The notes under the pieces: model-generated
Databases searched by the model: none
The model's input: only the letters and a program-made list of their open reading frames with translations
What the model was told of the DNA's origin: nothing
NCBI RefSeq assembly: GCF_014654365.1
Contig: NZ_BNAY01000010.1
Location: 186,001 to 250,000 of the forward strand
Origin: Amycolatopsis oliviviridis
Lineage (GTDB): Bacteria > Actinomycetota > Actinomycetes > Mycobacteriales > Pseudonocardiaceae
Direction of reading: 5' to 3'
DNA length: 64,000 nucleotides
Translations under genes and position numbers: made by a program
Shown: in pieces, positions 15,362-23,997 of the stretch
Layout of the letters: the number at the start of each line of letters is the position of its first letter
Position numbering within the stretch: position 1 is the stretch's first letter

Positions 15362-16621
15362 GTGTACCTGTCCACGATCGGCCGCCGGGAGCATCCCGGC
15401 GGCGTGTCCAAGAAGTCCTTCGCCCTGCTCGGCGGGAACGTCTTCGCCCTGGGCACCGTCAGCCTCGTCACGGACGTGTCGTCGGAGATGGTGACCGCCG
15501 TGCTGCCGGTGTACCTGGTGCTGGGGCTGCACCTGGGCCCGGCGGCGTACGGCGTGGTGGACGGCCTCTACACCGGCGCGACCGCGCTGCTGCGCCTGGT
15601 CGGCGGCTACGTCGCGGACCGGGTCCGGCGGCGCAAGGCGGTCGCGGGGCTCGGCTACGCGATGTCGGCGGTGGCGAAGCTGGGGCTGGTGGCGGCCGGT
15701 TCGTCGGCGACCGCGATCGGTGTGGTGCTGACCGCGGACCGGACGGGCAAGGGCCTGCGGACCGCGCCCCGCGACGCGCTGATCACCCTGTCGGCTCCCG
15801 AGCACATGCTGGGCCGCGCGTTCGGGGTGCACCGGGCGATGGACAGTGTCGGCGCGTTCCTCGGCCCGCTCGTCGCGGTCGCCGTGCTGGCCGTGGCGGG
15901 TTCGGCGACCGGGGTCGAAGGGTTCGACGCGGTCTTCGTGACGAGTTTCTGCATCGCCGCCGCCGGGGTACTGCTGCTGGCGCTGTTCGTCCGCGACCGC
16001 CGCGCGCCCAAACCGCCGTCGGGCACCGTGTCCTTGCGGGCGGCGGCCGGGCTCCTGCGCGGCGCCGGCGTACGACGCCTGTTGATCGCCGCCTGCGTCC
16101 TCGGCCTCGCGACCATCGGCGACGGCTTCGTGTACCTCCTGCTCCAGGCCAAGGAGGACATCGCCACCGGCTGGTTCCCGCTGCTGGCGGTCGGGACGAA
16201 TCTCGGCTACCTGCTGCTGGCCGCGCCGCTCGGTGCGCTGGCCGACCGGATCGGCAGGCTGCCGGTGATGCTCACCGGCTACGGCGCGCTGGCCACCGTC
16301 TATCTGCTGCTGCTCAGCCCGCTGACCGGCTGGGCGTTGTTCGCGCTCACCCTGGGCCTGTACGGCGTGTTCTACGCGGCGACCGACGGCGTGCTGATGG
16401 CACTGGCCGGGCCGCTGCTGCCGGAAGCGCTGCGCACCACCGGCATCGCGATCGTGCAGAGCGGGCAGGCACTCGCCTACTTCGTCTCGTCCGTCCTTTT
16501 CGGACTCTCTTGGCAGTTCTGGGGTGCGACCACGGCGATCGCGATCGCCGCCGGGACGGTGCTCGCCGCCGTCGCCGCCACCTTCGTTCTCTTGGCTCCC
16601 CGCAGGAAGGCACGACCGTGA
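15362..16621 (+). CDS. MFS transporter
   Basis: A 419-residue major facilitator with 12 predicted helices. The loop between helices 2 and 3 has ADRVRRRK, and a matching ADRIGR occurs in the second half. The substrate is unknown; the sequence resembles efflux-type MFS proteins (DRTGKGLRTAPRDALI). GTG 15362 is used because AAAGGGTGG lies eight bases before it; GTG 15350 is possible. The last four bases overlap the next gene (GTGA), so translation is coupled and the two products may work together. Confidence 0.82.
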   Translation: MYLSTIGRREHPGGVSKKSFALLGGNVFALGTVSLVTDVSSEMVTAVLPVYLVLGLHLGPAAYGVVDGLYTGATALLRLVGGYVADRVRRRKAVAGLGYAMSAVAKLGLVAAGSSATAIGVVLTADRTGKGLRTAPRDALITLSAPEHMLGRAFGVHRAMDSVGAFLGPLVAVAVLAVAGSATGVEGFDAVFVTSFCIAAAGVLLLALFVRDRRAPKPPSGTVSLRAAAGLLRGAGVRRLLIAACVLGLATIGDGFVYLLLQAKEDIATGWFPLLAVGTNLGYLLLAAPLGALADRIGRLPVMLTGYGALATVYLLLLSPLTGWALFALTLGLYGVFYAATDGVLMALAGPLLPEALRTTGIAIVQSGQALAYFVSSVLFGLSWQFWGATTAIAIAAGTVLAAVAATFVLLAPRRKARP

Positions 16622-17607
16622 ACACCCGCACCCGCGTCCTGATCGCCGTCACCGGAGTACTCACGCTGGCCGCGGCCGCCGTGATCTACGTCGGGGTGGC
16701 GGGCGCGCGCAACCAGGACACCGCGTCGGCGGGCACCAGCGGCGCCGTCACCCTCGAAGGCGGACGGCTGCTGTTCCGCAGCACCGCCGACGCCGACCGC
16801 GGACACGTGTCCAGCGTCGCGGCGGCCGATCCGGGCGGCGCCCGGGCGGTCTCGACAGTGTCCTGCGCCCGGGTCTACGCGGCGGGCGGCACCGGGATCT
16901 GCCTGCGCCCGGAGACCGGCCTGACCACGTATCAGCTGGCGGTGCTCGACGGCAAGCTCGCGGTCACGCAGGAGATCCCGCTGGTCGGGCTGCCCAACCG
17001 GGCGCGAGTCTCGCCTGACGGGCGGCGGCTCGCGTGGACGGTGTTCGTCACCGGCGACTCCTACAACGGAGGCCGGTTCTCCACCCGCGCCGGCACCCTC
17101 GACCTCACCACCGACAGCGTCGAAGGCACGCTCGAGGACTTCGCCGTGACTGTGGACGGCAAGCCGTACAAGGCGGCCGACTTCAACTTCTGGGGCGTCA
17201 CCTTCACCCGGCAGCCGAACCGCTTCTACGCCACCATGTCCACCGGCTCCCACCGGTACCTCGTCGAGGGCGACTCGAAGGCCCGGACCGTGAAAACCCT
17301 GCGGGACAACGTCGAATGCCCGTCGCTCTCGCCCGACGAGACCCGCATCGCCTTCAAGTCGGCCATCGACGGCGATCCCGCCAAGGGCTGGCGAGTCTCG
17401 GTGCTCGACCTCGCGAGCGGCACCGTGACGCCGCTGGCCGAGACCCGGAACGTCGACGACCAGCCCGCGTGGCTCGACGACCGCACCGTCGCCTACGCCC
17501 TCCCCCGGGCGCAGGGACATTCCGACGTCTGGGCCGTTCCCGCCGACGGCACCGGAGCGCCGCGCCTGCTCATCCCGGAGGCCGAATCACCCGCCGCACT
17601 CCCCTAG
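16618..17607 (+). CDS. Membrane-anchored TolB-like beta-propeller protein
   Basis: A 329-residue protein with one N-terminal membrane helix (VLIAVTGVLTLAAAAVIYVGV). An extracytoplasmic region follows, with WD/PD40-like motifs repeated along it: RVSPDGRRLAWTVF, SLSPDETRIAFKS and DVWAVPADGTG. This is the usual look of TolB-like six-bladed propellers. It probably binds a protein or ligand at the cell surface. The GTG start overlaps the stop of the MFS gene by four bases, so it is expected to be made together with that transporter. Confidence 0.75.
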   Translation: MNTRTRVLIAVTGVLTLAAAAVIYVGVAGARNQDTASAGTSGAVTLEGGRLLFRSTADADRGHVSSVAAADPGGARAVSTVSCARVYAAGGTGICLRPETGLTTYQLAVLDGKLAVTQEIPLVGLPNRARVSPDGRRLAWTVFVTGDSYNGGRFSTRAGTLDLTTDSVEGTLEDFAVTVDGKPYKAADFNFWGVTFTRQPNRFYATMSTGSHRYLVEGDSKARTVKTLRDNVECPSLSPDETRIAFKSAIDGDPAKGWRVSVLDLASGTVTPLAETRNVDDQPAWLDDRTVAYALPRAQGHSDVWAVPADGTGAPRLLIPEAESPAALP

Positions 17608-17628
17608 CGAGGGGCGGCGGCGCCCGGT

Positions 17629-17681
17629 GTTGTGAAAGCCACTTTCGCAACCTTCAGCGTTGCGAAAGTGGCTTTCACAAC
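17629..17681. repeat. GTTGTGAAAGCCAC palindrome
   Basis: A long stem, GTTGTGAAAGCCACTTTCGC AAC and complement, with a 7-base loop CTTCAGC. It lies 21 bases after the TolB-like stop and is probably a terminator. Its sequence is unrelated to the A-D modules; no second copy is in the window. Confidence 0.75.
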
Positions 17682-17690
17682 GCTTCCCGA

Positions 17691-17768
17691 CAAGACCTGG
17701 ACATCGTGCTGGTCACCGGCGGGCGGCTGCGCGTGGTGCCCGCGGCGGAGGTCGGGTTCACCGCCTGA
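17691..17768 (+). pseudogene. Possible 3' gene remnant
   Basis: An open 25-codon stretch in frame with TGA 17766-17768 reads QDLDIVLVTGGRLRVVPAAE and then VGFTA. The strand-turn pattern looks like the tail of a beta-rich protein. It begins ten bases after the palindrome and has no start or ribosome site. It may be the leftover of a deleted gene, or chance coding potential in high-GC DNA. Confidence 0.2.
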
Positions 17769-17796
17769 GCGGGCGTGATCATAGGATCGGCCCGCC

Positions 17797-18309
17797 ATGA
17801 TCACGAACTTCCTGCTCGACCACTCAGCCCTGGTGCCGGTGGCGATCCTGCTGGTCGCGCTCGTCTGCGCCGTCCTCGGCCTGCTGTTCGCGGGCAGGCG
17901 CCGGATCCTGTGGGCCCTCGCCGGGGTGTCGCTGGTCCCGGTCTTCGCGCTGACCCTGGTCCCCGCCGGCCGCACCATCGACGAGGTCATGTGCACGGTC
18001 CAGTTCTCGCTGCCCACGCTCGGCGCGGTGGAACTCCTGGCCAACGTCGCGCTGTTCCTGCCGCCGGTCTGCTTCGCCGCGCTGGCTTCCCGGCGTCCGC
18101 TGACGATGTTCGCGGCGGGCTCGGCGCTGTCCGCTCTGATCGAGGCCCTGCAGGCGTTCGTACCCGCGATCGGCCGCGCCTGCGACACCAACGACTGGCT
18201 GATGAACACCATCGGAGCGGTCCTCGGCGCACTCCTCGCGACGGGTACGGCCTGGCTGGTGAACCGCCGCGCTCAGTCCGGCAGTTCGACGGGCGCGATG
18301 TCGTCGTAG
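17797..18309 (+). CDS. VanZ-family membrane protein
   Basis: A 170-residue integral membrane protein with about four to five helices. The VanZ signature appears as ELLANVALFLPPVCFAAL and SALSALIEALQAFVPAIGRACDTNDWLMNTIGAVLGALL. VanZ relatives alter cell-wall glycopeptide sensitivity in some bacteria by an unclear route; no vanHAX genes are nearby. TAGGAT lies nine bases before the ATG, so the transcript has almost no leader. The 3' end overlaps the convergent oxidase by 37 bases. Confidence 0.85.
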   Translation: MITNFLLDHSALVPVAILLVALVCAVLGLLFAGRRRILWALAGVSLVPVFALTLVPAGRTIDEVMCTVQFSLPTLGAVELLANVALFLPPVCFAALASRRPLTMFAAGSALSALIEALQAFVPAIGRACDTNDWLMNTIGAVLGALLATGTAWLVNRRAQSGSSTGAMSS

Positions 18310-19964
18310 ACGTCGCCCGGCCCCGGGTTGGCCGGATCCGTCTCGCCGCCGAAGTGGTTCAGGACGCCCCACACCGCGTTGAGCGCGGTCTGGACGGCTC
18401 CTTCCGCCCAGCCGGCCGTCCACGAAACGTCGTCACCGGCGAGGAAGAGACCGCGGTGGCGCTCCTCCAGCCTGTCCTGCTTGAAGTGCGTGAACAGCCG
18501 GTGCTGGTAGCGGTAGTGCCCGGGCAGGTTGGCCTTGAACGCGCCCATGAAGTGCGGCTCGGCCTCCCACGACACGGTCACCGGGTCGCCGATGATGTGC
18601 CGCCGGACGTCGACACCCGGGTAGATCTCCTTCAGCGACTGAAGCATCACCTCGACCCGCTCGGACACCGAGAGCGGCAGCCACTTCAGCGAATCGTCGG
18701 CCCAGGTGTAGGACAGGCAGATCACCGCGGGCGCGTCCGGATCGTCGCCGAGCAGGTAGGTGCCGCGTGGCATGCGGTCGGTCAGCGTCATGCTCATCGT
18801 GTCGCGTCCGGTCACCGGATCCTTGTCCAGCCAGAACGGCCGGTCCACCGGGACGAAGACCTTCGAGGACTCCATGTAGTGCGTGCGCTCGATCGCCGTC
18901 CAGTGGTCGATCGGGAACAGCGCCTCGTCGCATTCGATCTTCGACAGCAGCATCCAGCTCTGCGCGGTGAACACCGCCGCCGGATAGGTGCGGATGCGCC
19001 CTTCGGTGTCGGTCACGGTGATGTTGTTCGGCGCGGTGCGGTGCAGCCGGGCGACGCCCGGGTTCGGGCTGCCGCCGTGCAGCGAGCTCAGGCTCGTCCC
19101 GGCGGGCCAGAACGCGATGTCCTCGGGCGCGTGTTCCCACAGCCGCAACGGAAGCTGCCTGCTGCCGCCGGCGATGCTGCGGTGCTCGTCGTCGGCGCCG
19201 GTGTAGACCACCCGCAGGATCTCCAGGATGGAGTTCGGGAAATCGGTGTCCCAGCCGCCGGTGCCGAAGCCGACCTGCCCGAAGATCTCGCGGTCGCGGA
19301 AGGAGGCGAACGCGGGTGACTGACAGAGGAAACCGTAGAAGGTCTGGTCGTCCAGGCGCGGCACGAGTTCGTTCCACAGCCGCTTGATCGTCTTCGTGTC
19401 GCGTTCGCGGATCGCCTTCTGCATCTCGGTGAACGCGGCCTGCTCGGCCAGCGTGCTGTCCCAGGCGGCCGCGACCTTGCCGAAGACGGCAGGGAGTTCG
19501 TCGGCCGTGCGCGCGTAGTGGCTCTCCCCCTTGAGATCGACGACGGTGCTCGGCGTGCCCGGCGCCAGCGGGTTCGGGAACGGCGTCGTTTCCAGGCCGA
19601 CCTTGTCGATGTAGTGGAACAGCGCGGTCGACGCCGGCGGGAAGCGCATCGCACCCATCTCCGCGACGACGTCGTCCGGGCAGCCCGGGAGGTTCACGGT
19701 GCGCAGGCGGCCACCGATCTCGGCGATCTCGTACACGACCGGTCGCAGGCCCAGCTTCATCAGCTCGTACGCGGTGACGATGCCCGAGAGGCCGCCGCCG
19801 ATCACCGCCACCTCGGTGCCGTGCCGCTCGGCGGGCAGCGCGCCGAGACCGGCCGGGTGGGCGAGGAAGTCGTCGTAGGCGAACGGGAAATCGGGGCCGA
19901 ACATGGTGATCGGGCGGCCGGCCGGTTCGTCGTGGTGGATCGCGGTCGGGAGGGCGGAGGTCAT
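18273..19964 (-). CDS. Flavin amine oxidase (amide-forming monooxygenase type?)
   Basis: A 563-residue FAD enzyme of the monoamine/L-amino acid oxidase group. The FAD motif VAVIGGGLSGIVTAYEL lies near residue 55, followed by GGRLRTV, EMGAMRFP, and the C-terminal FAD-contact region FLAGDDVSWTAGWAEGAVQTALN. Together with the amidase gene whose stop overlaps its start (ATGA), it could act like tryptophan or phenylalanine 2-monooxygenase, turning an amino acid into its amide one carbon shorter. A plain L-amino acid oxidase is the alternative. The ATG has GAGG nine bases upstream. Confidence 0.85.
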   Translation of the reverse strand: MTSALPTAIHHDEPAGRPITMFGPDFPFAYDDFLAHPAGLGALPAERHGTEVAVIGGGLSGIVTAYELMKLGLRPVVYEIAEIGGRLRTVNLPGCPDDVVAEMGAMRFPPASTALFHYIDKVGLETTPFPNPLAPGTPSTVVDLKGESHYARTADELPAVFGKVAAAWDSTLAEQAAFTEMQKAIRERDTKTIKRLWNELVPRLDDQTFYGFLCQSPAFASFRDREIFGQVGFGTGGWDTDFPNSILEILRVVYTGADDEHRSIAGGSRQLPLRLWEHAPEDIAFWPAGTSLSSLHGGSPNPGVARLHRTAPNNITVTDTEGRIRTYPAAVFTAQSWMLLSKIECDEALFPIDHWTAIERTHYMESSKVFVPVDRPFWLDKDPVTGRDTMSMTLTDRMPRGTYLLGDDPDAPAVICLSYTWADDSLKWLPLSVSERVEVMLQSLKEIYPGVDVRRHIIGDPVTVSWEAEPHFMGAFKANLPGHYRYQHRLFTHFKQDRLEERHRGLFLAGDDVSWTAGWAEGAVQTALNAVWGVLNHFGGETDPANPGPGDVYDDIAPVELPD

Positions 19965-20716
19965 GCGGAAAGTCCTCGGTACAGATCGGGCCGTCGGTCG
20001 GCCAGGTGGGTGTTCTCCAGTCGCGACGCGACGAGCGCGTCCCGGGTGACGTCGGCGCGGATCAGCTCCGGACCGGCGCCCGCGCGGGCGAGTACTTCGC
20101 CGGTCGGGGCGACGACGCAGGACCGCCCGCAGTAGGTCAGGTCCTGTTCGGTGTCGCAGCGGTTCGCGTAGGCGACGAAGAGCTGGCTTTCGTAGGCGCG
20201 GGCGGGCACCAGCGTGTCGGCGACCAGCTCGTACGGGCTCATCAGCGCCGTCGGCACCACGAGCAGTTCGGTCCCGGCCAGCGCGTGCGCCCGCACCAGC
20301 TCGGGGAACTCGACGTCGTAGCAGATCAGCAGGCCGATCCGGAGACCGTCGAGGTCCGCCTGCACGACCGCTTCGGCGCCCGGCTCGAACCAGTTCCGGT
20401 CGATGTCGCCGAACAGATGGGTCTTGCGGTAGTTCGCCAGACGGCGTCCGTCCGGGCCGATCAGCTGGACGGCGTTGTAGACGCGGCCGCCGTCGGACTC
20501 GGGGTAGCCGTAGACCAGCGCGACACCGGTTTCCCTTGCCAGCGAGGACATCCGGGCCGCGGTCGGACCGTCGGCCGGCTCGGCGAGCTCCTGGGTGCGG
20601 GCGCCGATGTGATAGCCGGTGCTGATCATCTCGGCGGCGACCACGAGATCGGCGCCCGACGTCGCGACGGCGGACGGCAGTTCGGCGTAGGAGCCCTGAT
20701 GGACGGCGATCTTCAC
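19961..20716 (-). CDS. Nitrilase-superfamily amidase
   Basis: A 251-residue carbon-nitrogen hydrolase. The catalytic Glu (AAEMISTGYH), Lys (YRKTHLFGD) and Cys (LLICYDVEFPE) are all present. It hydrolyses an amide to an acid and ammonia. The chosen GTG 20716 lies seven bases after TATCGT, fitting a leaderless start. It is the first gene of a two-gene unit, and its stop overlaps the oxidase start by four bases. The likely substrate is the amide made by that oxidase; an unrelated amide such as an omega-amidase substrate remains possible. Confidence 0.85.
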   Translation of the reverse strand: MKIAVHQGSYAELPSAVATSGADLVVAAEMISTGYHIGARTQELAEPADGPTAARMSSLARETGVALVYGYPESDGGRVYNAVQLIGPDGRRLANYRKTHLFGDIDRNWFEPGAEAVVQADLDGLRIGLLICYDVEFPELVRAHALAGTELLVVPTALMSPYELVADTLVPARAYESQLFVAYANRCDTEQDLTYCGRSCVVAPTGEVLARAGAGPELIRADVTRDALVASRLENTHLADRRPDLYRGLSA

Positions 20717-20834
20717 ACCGACGACGATATCCGCCGTTTCGATGCGCCGATAAGGGTCGATTGTTGCGTGTGGAGTTGGCAGACCATCGAACTGATGCGG
20801 TTTGACGCAATTCCGTGGCGATTTGTTGTCTGGA

Positions 20835-22877
20835 TCACCCGCCCGGCGGCGGCTCCTCCGCGTGATCGTCCGCCCAGCCGAGCGCCTCGGTGATCGCCTT
20901 CTCCGCGATCGCCGACATGGTCGACATATAGGTGCCGCTGACATGGTTGTCGTCGAGGTAGACGAGCACGTTGCCGATCACCGGCGGGCACACCTCGGCC
21001 GTGCAGAAGTAGTCGCTGAAATCGAGGAACCGCACGTTCCGCGGCAGATCGGCCAGCGTCTCGTACGGCGGCTCCTCCGCGTAGAGGTCGTAGCGCGGAG
21101 TGGCGCACTCGGGCGCCTGCGCGCCTCGGCTCTCGACACAGGCCGACGGCGACTGGCCGAACCGCGGGTTGTCCCGCACCGCCAGCACCGGGATGCCCGC
21201 CTCGTCGACCTTGCGCCATTGGGCGACGTAGCCGCCGGGAACCCGTTCCTCGACACCGGTCCGCACGTCCCTGGTACCGATCGTCATCACCGCGTCGGGC
21301 CGGGTCGTGACGATCTCGTCCACCACGGCGGAGTTCCAGTCGATGCAGGCCTGGTCGCCCGGTACGGCGTCGGAGTCGGTGGAGAACGGGCAGCCGCCGC
21401 GCAGGATCGAGGTCACCTCCCAGTTCCGCTGCTCGGCGATCGGCAGCAGGGCGCCGAGGAACTGCCCCGCGTGCGAGTCGCCGGTGACCACGATCCGGCG
21501 GGTGGGATGCCCCGACGTCTCCGAGGTGCAGACCTCGAGGTCGGCGTTGCGCGGGGACACCCCGCAGCGGGCCGGGTCGATCCCCGCCCAGTCTTCGGAC
21601 ACGGCGACGAAAGACGGGACGAGGGAGGCGTCGGCGGCGCCCCAGTACTTGAAGCCTTCGGTGTGCGCGAGCGCGCCGGGGTGGTCGGGATCGTTGACGG
21701 CGATCGAATAGGTGTCCGCCTGGCTCACGCTCACCCACTGCCAAGCGCCTGTCGCGGCGAGCACGGCCGCGAGCGTCGCGGCGCCGAACCGGTAGGCGCC
21801 CCATCGGGTCCGGACCCCGATCTCCGACGCGCGCAGCGACCGTTCGACCAGGTGGTGGGTCAGCACGGCGAGGACGAAGGACAGCGCGATGATCACCGCG
21901 CCGCCGCGCAGGCCGACCTCTTCCCGGTCACGGGCGACGAGGTAGAACACCAGGACCGGCCAGTGCCAGAGGTAGAGCGCGTAGCTCAGGTCGCCGAGAT
22001 ACTTCAGCGGGCGGCTGGACAGGAGACGGTCCGCGCCGCCCTTGAACGCGGTGTCGCCCGCGAGGATCACCAGCGCGGCCGAAAGCGTCGGCCACAGCGC
22101 GAGATAACCGGGGAAGACCGTCCCGACCTGGAGCACCAGCCCGCAGGAAACGAGCCCCGCGACGCCGGCCCAGCCGAACACGACCCGCGCGGACCGGGGC
22201 ACCCGGACCCGGTCGACGAGCAAGGCGAGCAGGCCACCGAGCGCGAATTCCCAAGCCCTGGTCAGCGAATCGAAGTACGCGAGCGGCTGGTCGACCGCGG
22301 TGAGCCACACCGAGTAGGCCAGCGAGGCCGCGAACACCATGCCGAGGACCGTGATCAGCAGCGGAAGGACTTTCCGCCCCGCCTTCCTGGCGATCAGCAG
22401 CACCAAGCCGACCAGCAGCGGCCAGACCACGTAGAACTGCCCCTGGATCGACAGCGACCAGAAGTGCTGGACGACGCTGGCCGAGTTGTGCTGGGCGAAG
22501 TAGTCGGTGGAATCCGCGGCGAGCTGCCAGTTCTCCAGGTAGAGCGCGGAGGCGACGACCTCCTTGATCGTCTGGAACCAGCGGTTCTGCGGCAGCAGCA
22601 CCGTGCTCGCCGCGACGATCAGCAGCAACACGGTGAGCGCGGCCGGGAACAGCCGTTTGATCATCCGGCCCCACATCGGCCGGTACTCGATCTTCCCGCG
22701 CGCCGCCGCGCGGTAGAGCTGGCCGGTGACGAGGAACCCGGAGATCAGGAAGAAGGCGTCGACGCCGCCGGAGATCCGGCCGAGCCACACGTGGTAGACG
22801 ACCACCAGCACGCACGCCAGCGCCCGCAGTCCCTGGATCTCCGGACGGAACCGTCGTTCAGCCGAACTCTCCCGCAC
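20835..22877 (-). CDS. Acyltransferase-3/SGNH membrane protein (OafA type)
   Basis: A 680-residue fusion. The N-terminal half is an acyltransferase-3 domain with about ten helices (RPEIQGLRA at the start, then HFWSLSIQGQFYVVWP). The C-terminal half is an SGNH hydrolase-like domain with GDSHAGQF and the Asp-His pair DDNHVS. Such proteins move acyl groups across the membrane onto cell-surface sugars. GTG 22877 is used, preceded by GGTGG; GTG 22889 is possible. It stands alone, behind a repeat-rich upstream region. Confidence 0.88.
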   Translation of the reverse strand: MRESSAERRFRPEIQGLRALACVLVVVYHVWLGRISGGVDAFFLISGFLVTGQLYRAAARGKIEYRPMWGRMIKRLFPAALTVLLLIVAASTVLLPQNRWFQTIKEVVASALYLENWQLAADSTDYFAQHNSASVVQHFWSLSIQGQFYVVWPLLVGLVLLIARKAGRKVLPLLITVLGMVFAASLAYSVWLTAVDQPLAYFDSLTRAWEFALGGLLALLVDRVRVPRSARVVFGWAGVAGLVSCGLVLQVGTVFPGYLALWPTLSAALVILAGDTAFKGGADRLLSSRPLKYLGDLSYALYLWHWPVLVFYLVARDREEVGLRGGAVIIALSFVLAVLTHHLVERSLRASEIGVRTRWGAYRFGAATLAAVLAATGAWQWVSVSQADTYSIAVNDPDHPGALAHTEGFKYWGAADASLVPSFVAVSEDWAGIDPARCGVSPRNADLEVCTSETSGHPTRRIVVTGDSHAGQFLGALLPIAEQRNWEVTSILRGGCPFSTDSDAVPGDQACIDWNSAVVDEIVTTRPDAVMTIGTRDVRTGVEERVPGGYVAQWRKVDEAGIPVLAVRDNPRFGQSPSACVESRGAQAPECATPRYDLYAEEPPYETLADLPRNVRFLDFSDYFCTAEVCPPVIGNVLVYLDDNHVSGTYMSTMSAIAEKAITEALGWADDHAEEPPPGG

Positions 22878-23024
22878 GCAACCACCCACCAAGATCACCG
22901 GCCACCGACGGGCGGGGACCCTACGGCAGGAAGCTGTGAACGAGCTTAGTTCGGATGATCGGATGGCTACCGCCGGGTAGGGCTTCTGGCGGGCGCGGGC
23001 GCCGGTACCGAGTCGGCCGGGCTG

Positions 23025-23070
23025 GTCGTGAGTGGTAAGTGACGTTAGAACGGCACTTACCACTCACGAC
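23025..23070. repeat. Type A palindrome (solo)
   Basis: GTCGTGAGTGGTAAGTG and CACTTACCACTCACGAC around ACGTTAGAACGG. Upstream of the acyltransferase gene, and the left border of a C-B block. Confidence 0.85.
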
Positions 23071-23143
23071 CCCCTGGACCGATCGGCTAGGCGAGGTCGA
23101 CCGGGGCGCGTCCCTACCTTCCTTCGCTTCGTCTACCTGAAGT

Positions 23144-23192
23144 CCGTGAAGGCCCCCTTCACACGGCTCAGCCGAGGAAACTCGACCCTCAC
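23144..23192. repeat. Type C module
   Basis: CCGTGAAGGCCCCCTTCACA, then CGGCTCAGCCGAGGAAACTC, then GACCCTCAC. Same orientation as at 10354 and again followed directly by a B hairpin. Confidence 0.75.
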
Positions 23193-23202
23193 ACCTTCCC
23201 CA

Positions 23203-23257
23203 GTACATGAAGGCCCCCTTCCTTGCGATAGGCGCAAGGAAGGGGGCCTTCATGTAC
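23203..23257. repeat. Type B hairpin
   Basis: GTACATGAAGGCCCCCTTCC and complement around TTGCGATAGGCGCAA. Virtually identical to the copy at 10414. Confidence 0.85.
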
Positions 23258-23296
23258 AGCAAGCAGGCAAGCACCGGGACCGAAGGGGTCGGGGTG

Positions 23297-23342
23297 GTCG
23301 TGAGTGGTAAGTGACGTGAGAACGTCACTTACCACTCACGAC
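23297..23342. repeat. Type A palindrome (solo)
   Basis: GTCGTGAGTGGTAAGTGACG and complement. It ends 11 bases before the stop codon of the DinB gene and is the right border of the C-B block. Confidence 0.85.
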
Positions 23343-23353
23343 CGGCGCGAGGG

Positions 23354-23917
23354 TCAGGTCGACTTCTGGCCGTCGATGCTTTCGCGCAGGATGTCGGCGT
23401 GGCCGGCGTGCTGCGCGGTCTCGGCGATGACTTGCGTCAGCACCCGGCGCACGCTGCGCACCGCGCCCGGCGGGTTCCACGGCGCCTCGGGCAGCGGATG
23501 CGTCGCGGACAGGTCGGGGATCGACGAGACGATCTCCTTGGTCCGCGCGGCCACCCGCTCGTACCGCTCGAGGATCGACGCGAGGGTGTCGCCGGGCAGC
23601 ATCTTGAAGTTGTTCTGGTGGTCGATCGCCCACTGCGGGTACTCCCGGGCGGTCCCCGCGCCGAGGTCGGCCCAGGTGACGCCTTCCGGCAGGTCGTAGG
23701 TCATCGCGGACGGACCGTCGACCGCGAAGCGCAGCCACATCTCCTCGATCGAGGCGACGTGTTTGATCAAGCCGCCGAGGCTCAGCGCACTGACCGTCGG
23801 GTGCTCGTCGAGCTGCTCATCCGTGAGCCCCTGGACGGTGGTGGTCAGCGCGGCGCGGACGGCGTCGAGGGCTTCGAGCAGGTCGGCGCGTTCGGCGTCG
23901 AGGATCGTGGCGGTCAT
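23354..23917 (-). CDS. DinB-family protein
   Basis: A 187-residue DinB/YfiT-like four-helix bundle protein. The three metal-binding His positions of the fold are visible in LGGLIKHVASIEEMW and in QVIAETAQHAGHADILRE. Family members bind Zn or Ni and many are thiol-dependent transferases using mycothiol; the substrate is not known here. GGAGGG precedes the ATG. It is divergent from a WYL regulator 80 bases away, which may control it. Confidence 0.85.
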   Translation of the reverse strand: MTATILDAERADLLEALDAVRAALTTTVQGLTDEQLDEHPTVSALSLGGLIKHVASIEEMWLRFAVDGPSAMTYDLPEGVTWADLGAGTAREYPQWAIDHQNNFKMLPGDTLASILERYERVAARTKEIVSSIPDLSATHPLPEAPWNPPGAVRSVRRVLTQVIAETAQHAGHADILRESIDGQKST

Positions 23918-23997
23918 CGGGCCCTCCGTGTTGTCGTTTTCTGGCACAAGACGACTCTCGCAGGGGTAGAGGACAGGATGTGGCCGCTACTGGCGGC

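Noticed and set aside
17797..18309. VanZ as evidence for a glycopeptide-resistance cluster
   Set aside because: No vanH, vanA, vanX or two-component genes are adjacent. VanZ homologues are common stand-alone genes.
18273..20810. Apparent 845-residue fusion read through the oxidase into upstream sequence
   Set aside because: The upstream part is the out-of-frame shadow of the nitrilase gene. The oxidase begins at ATG 19964 with a ribosome site and ATGA overlap.
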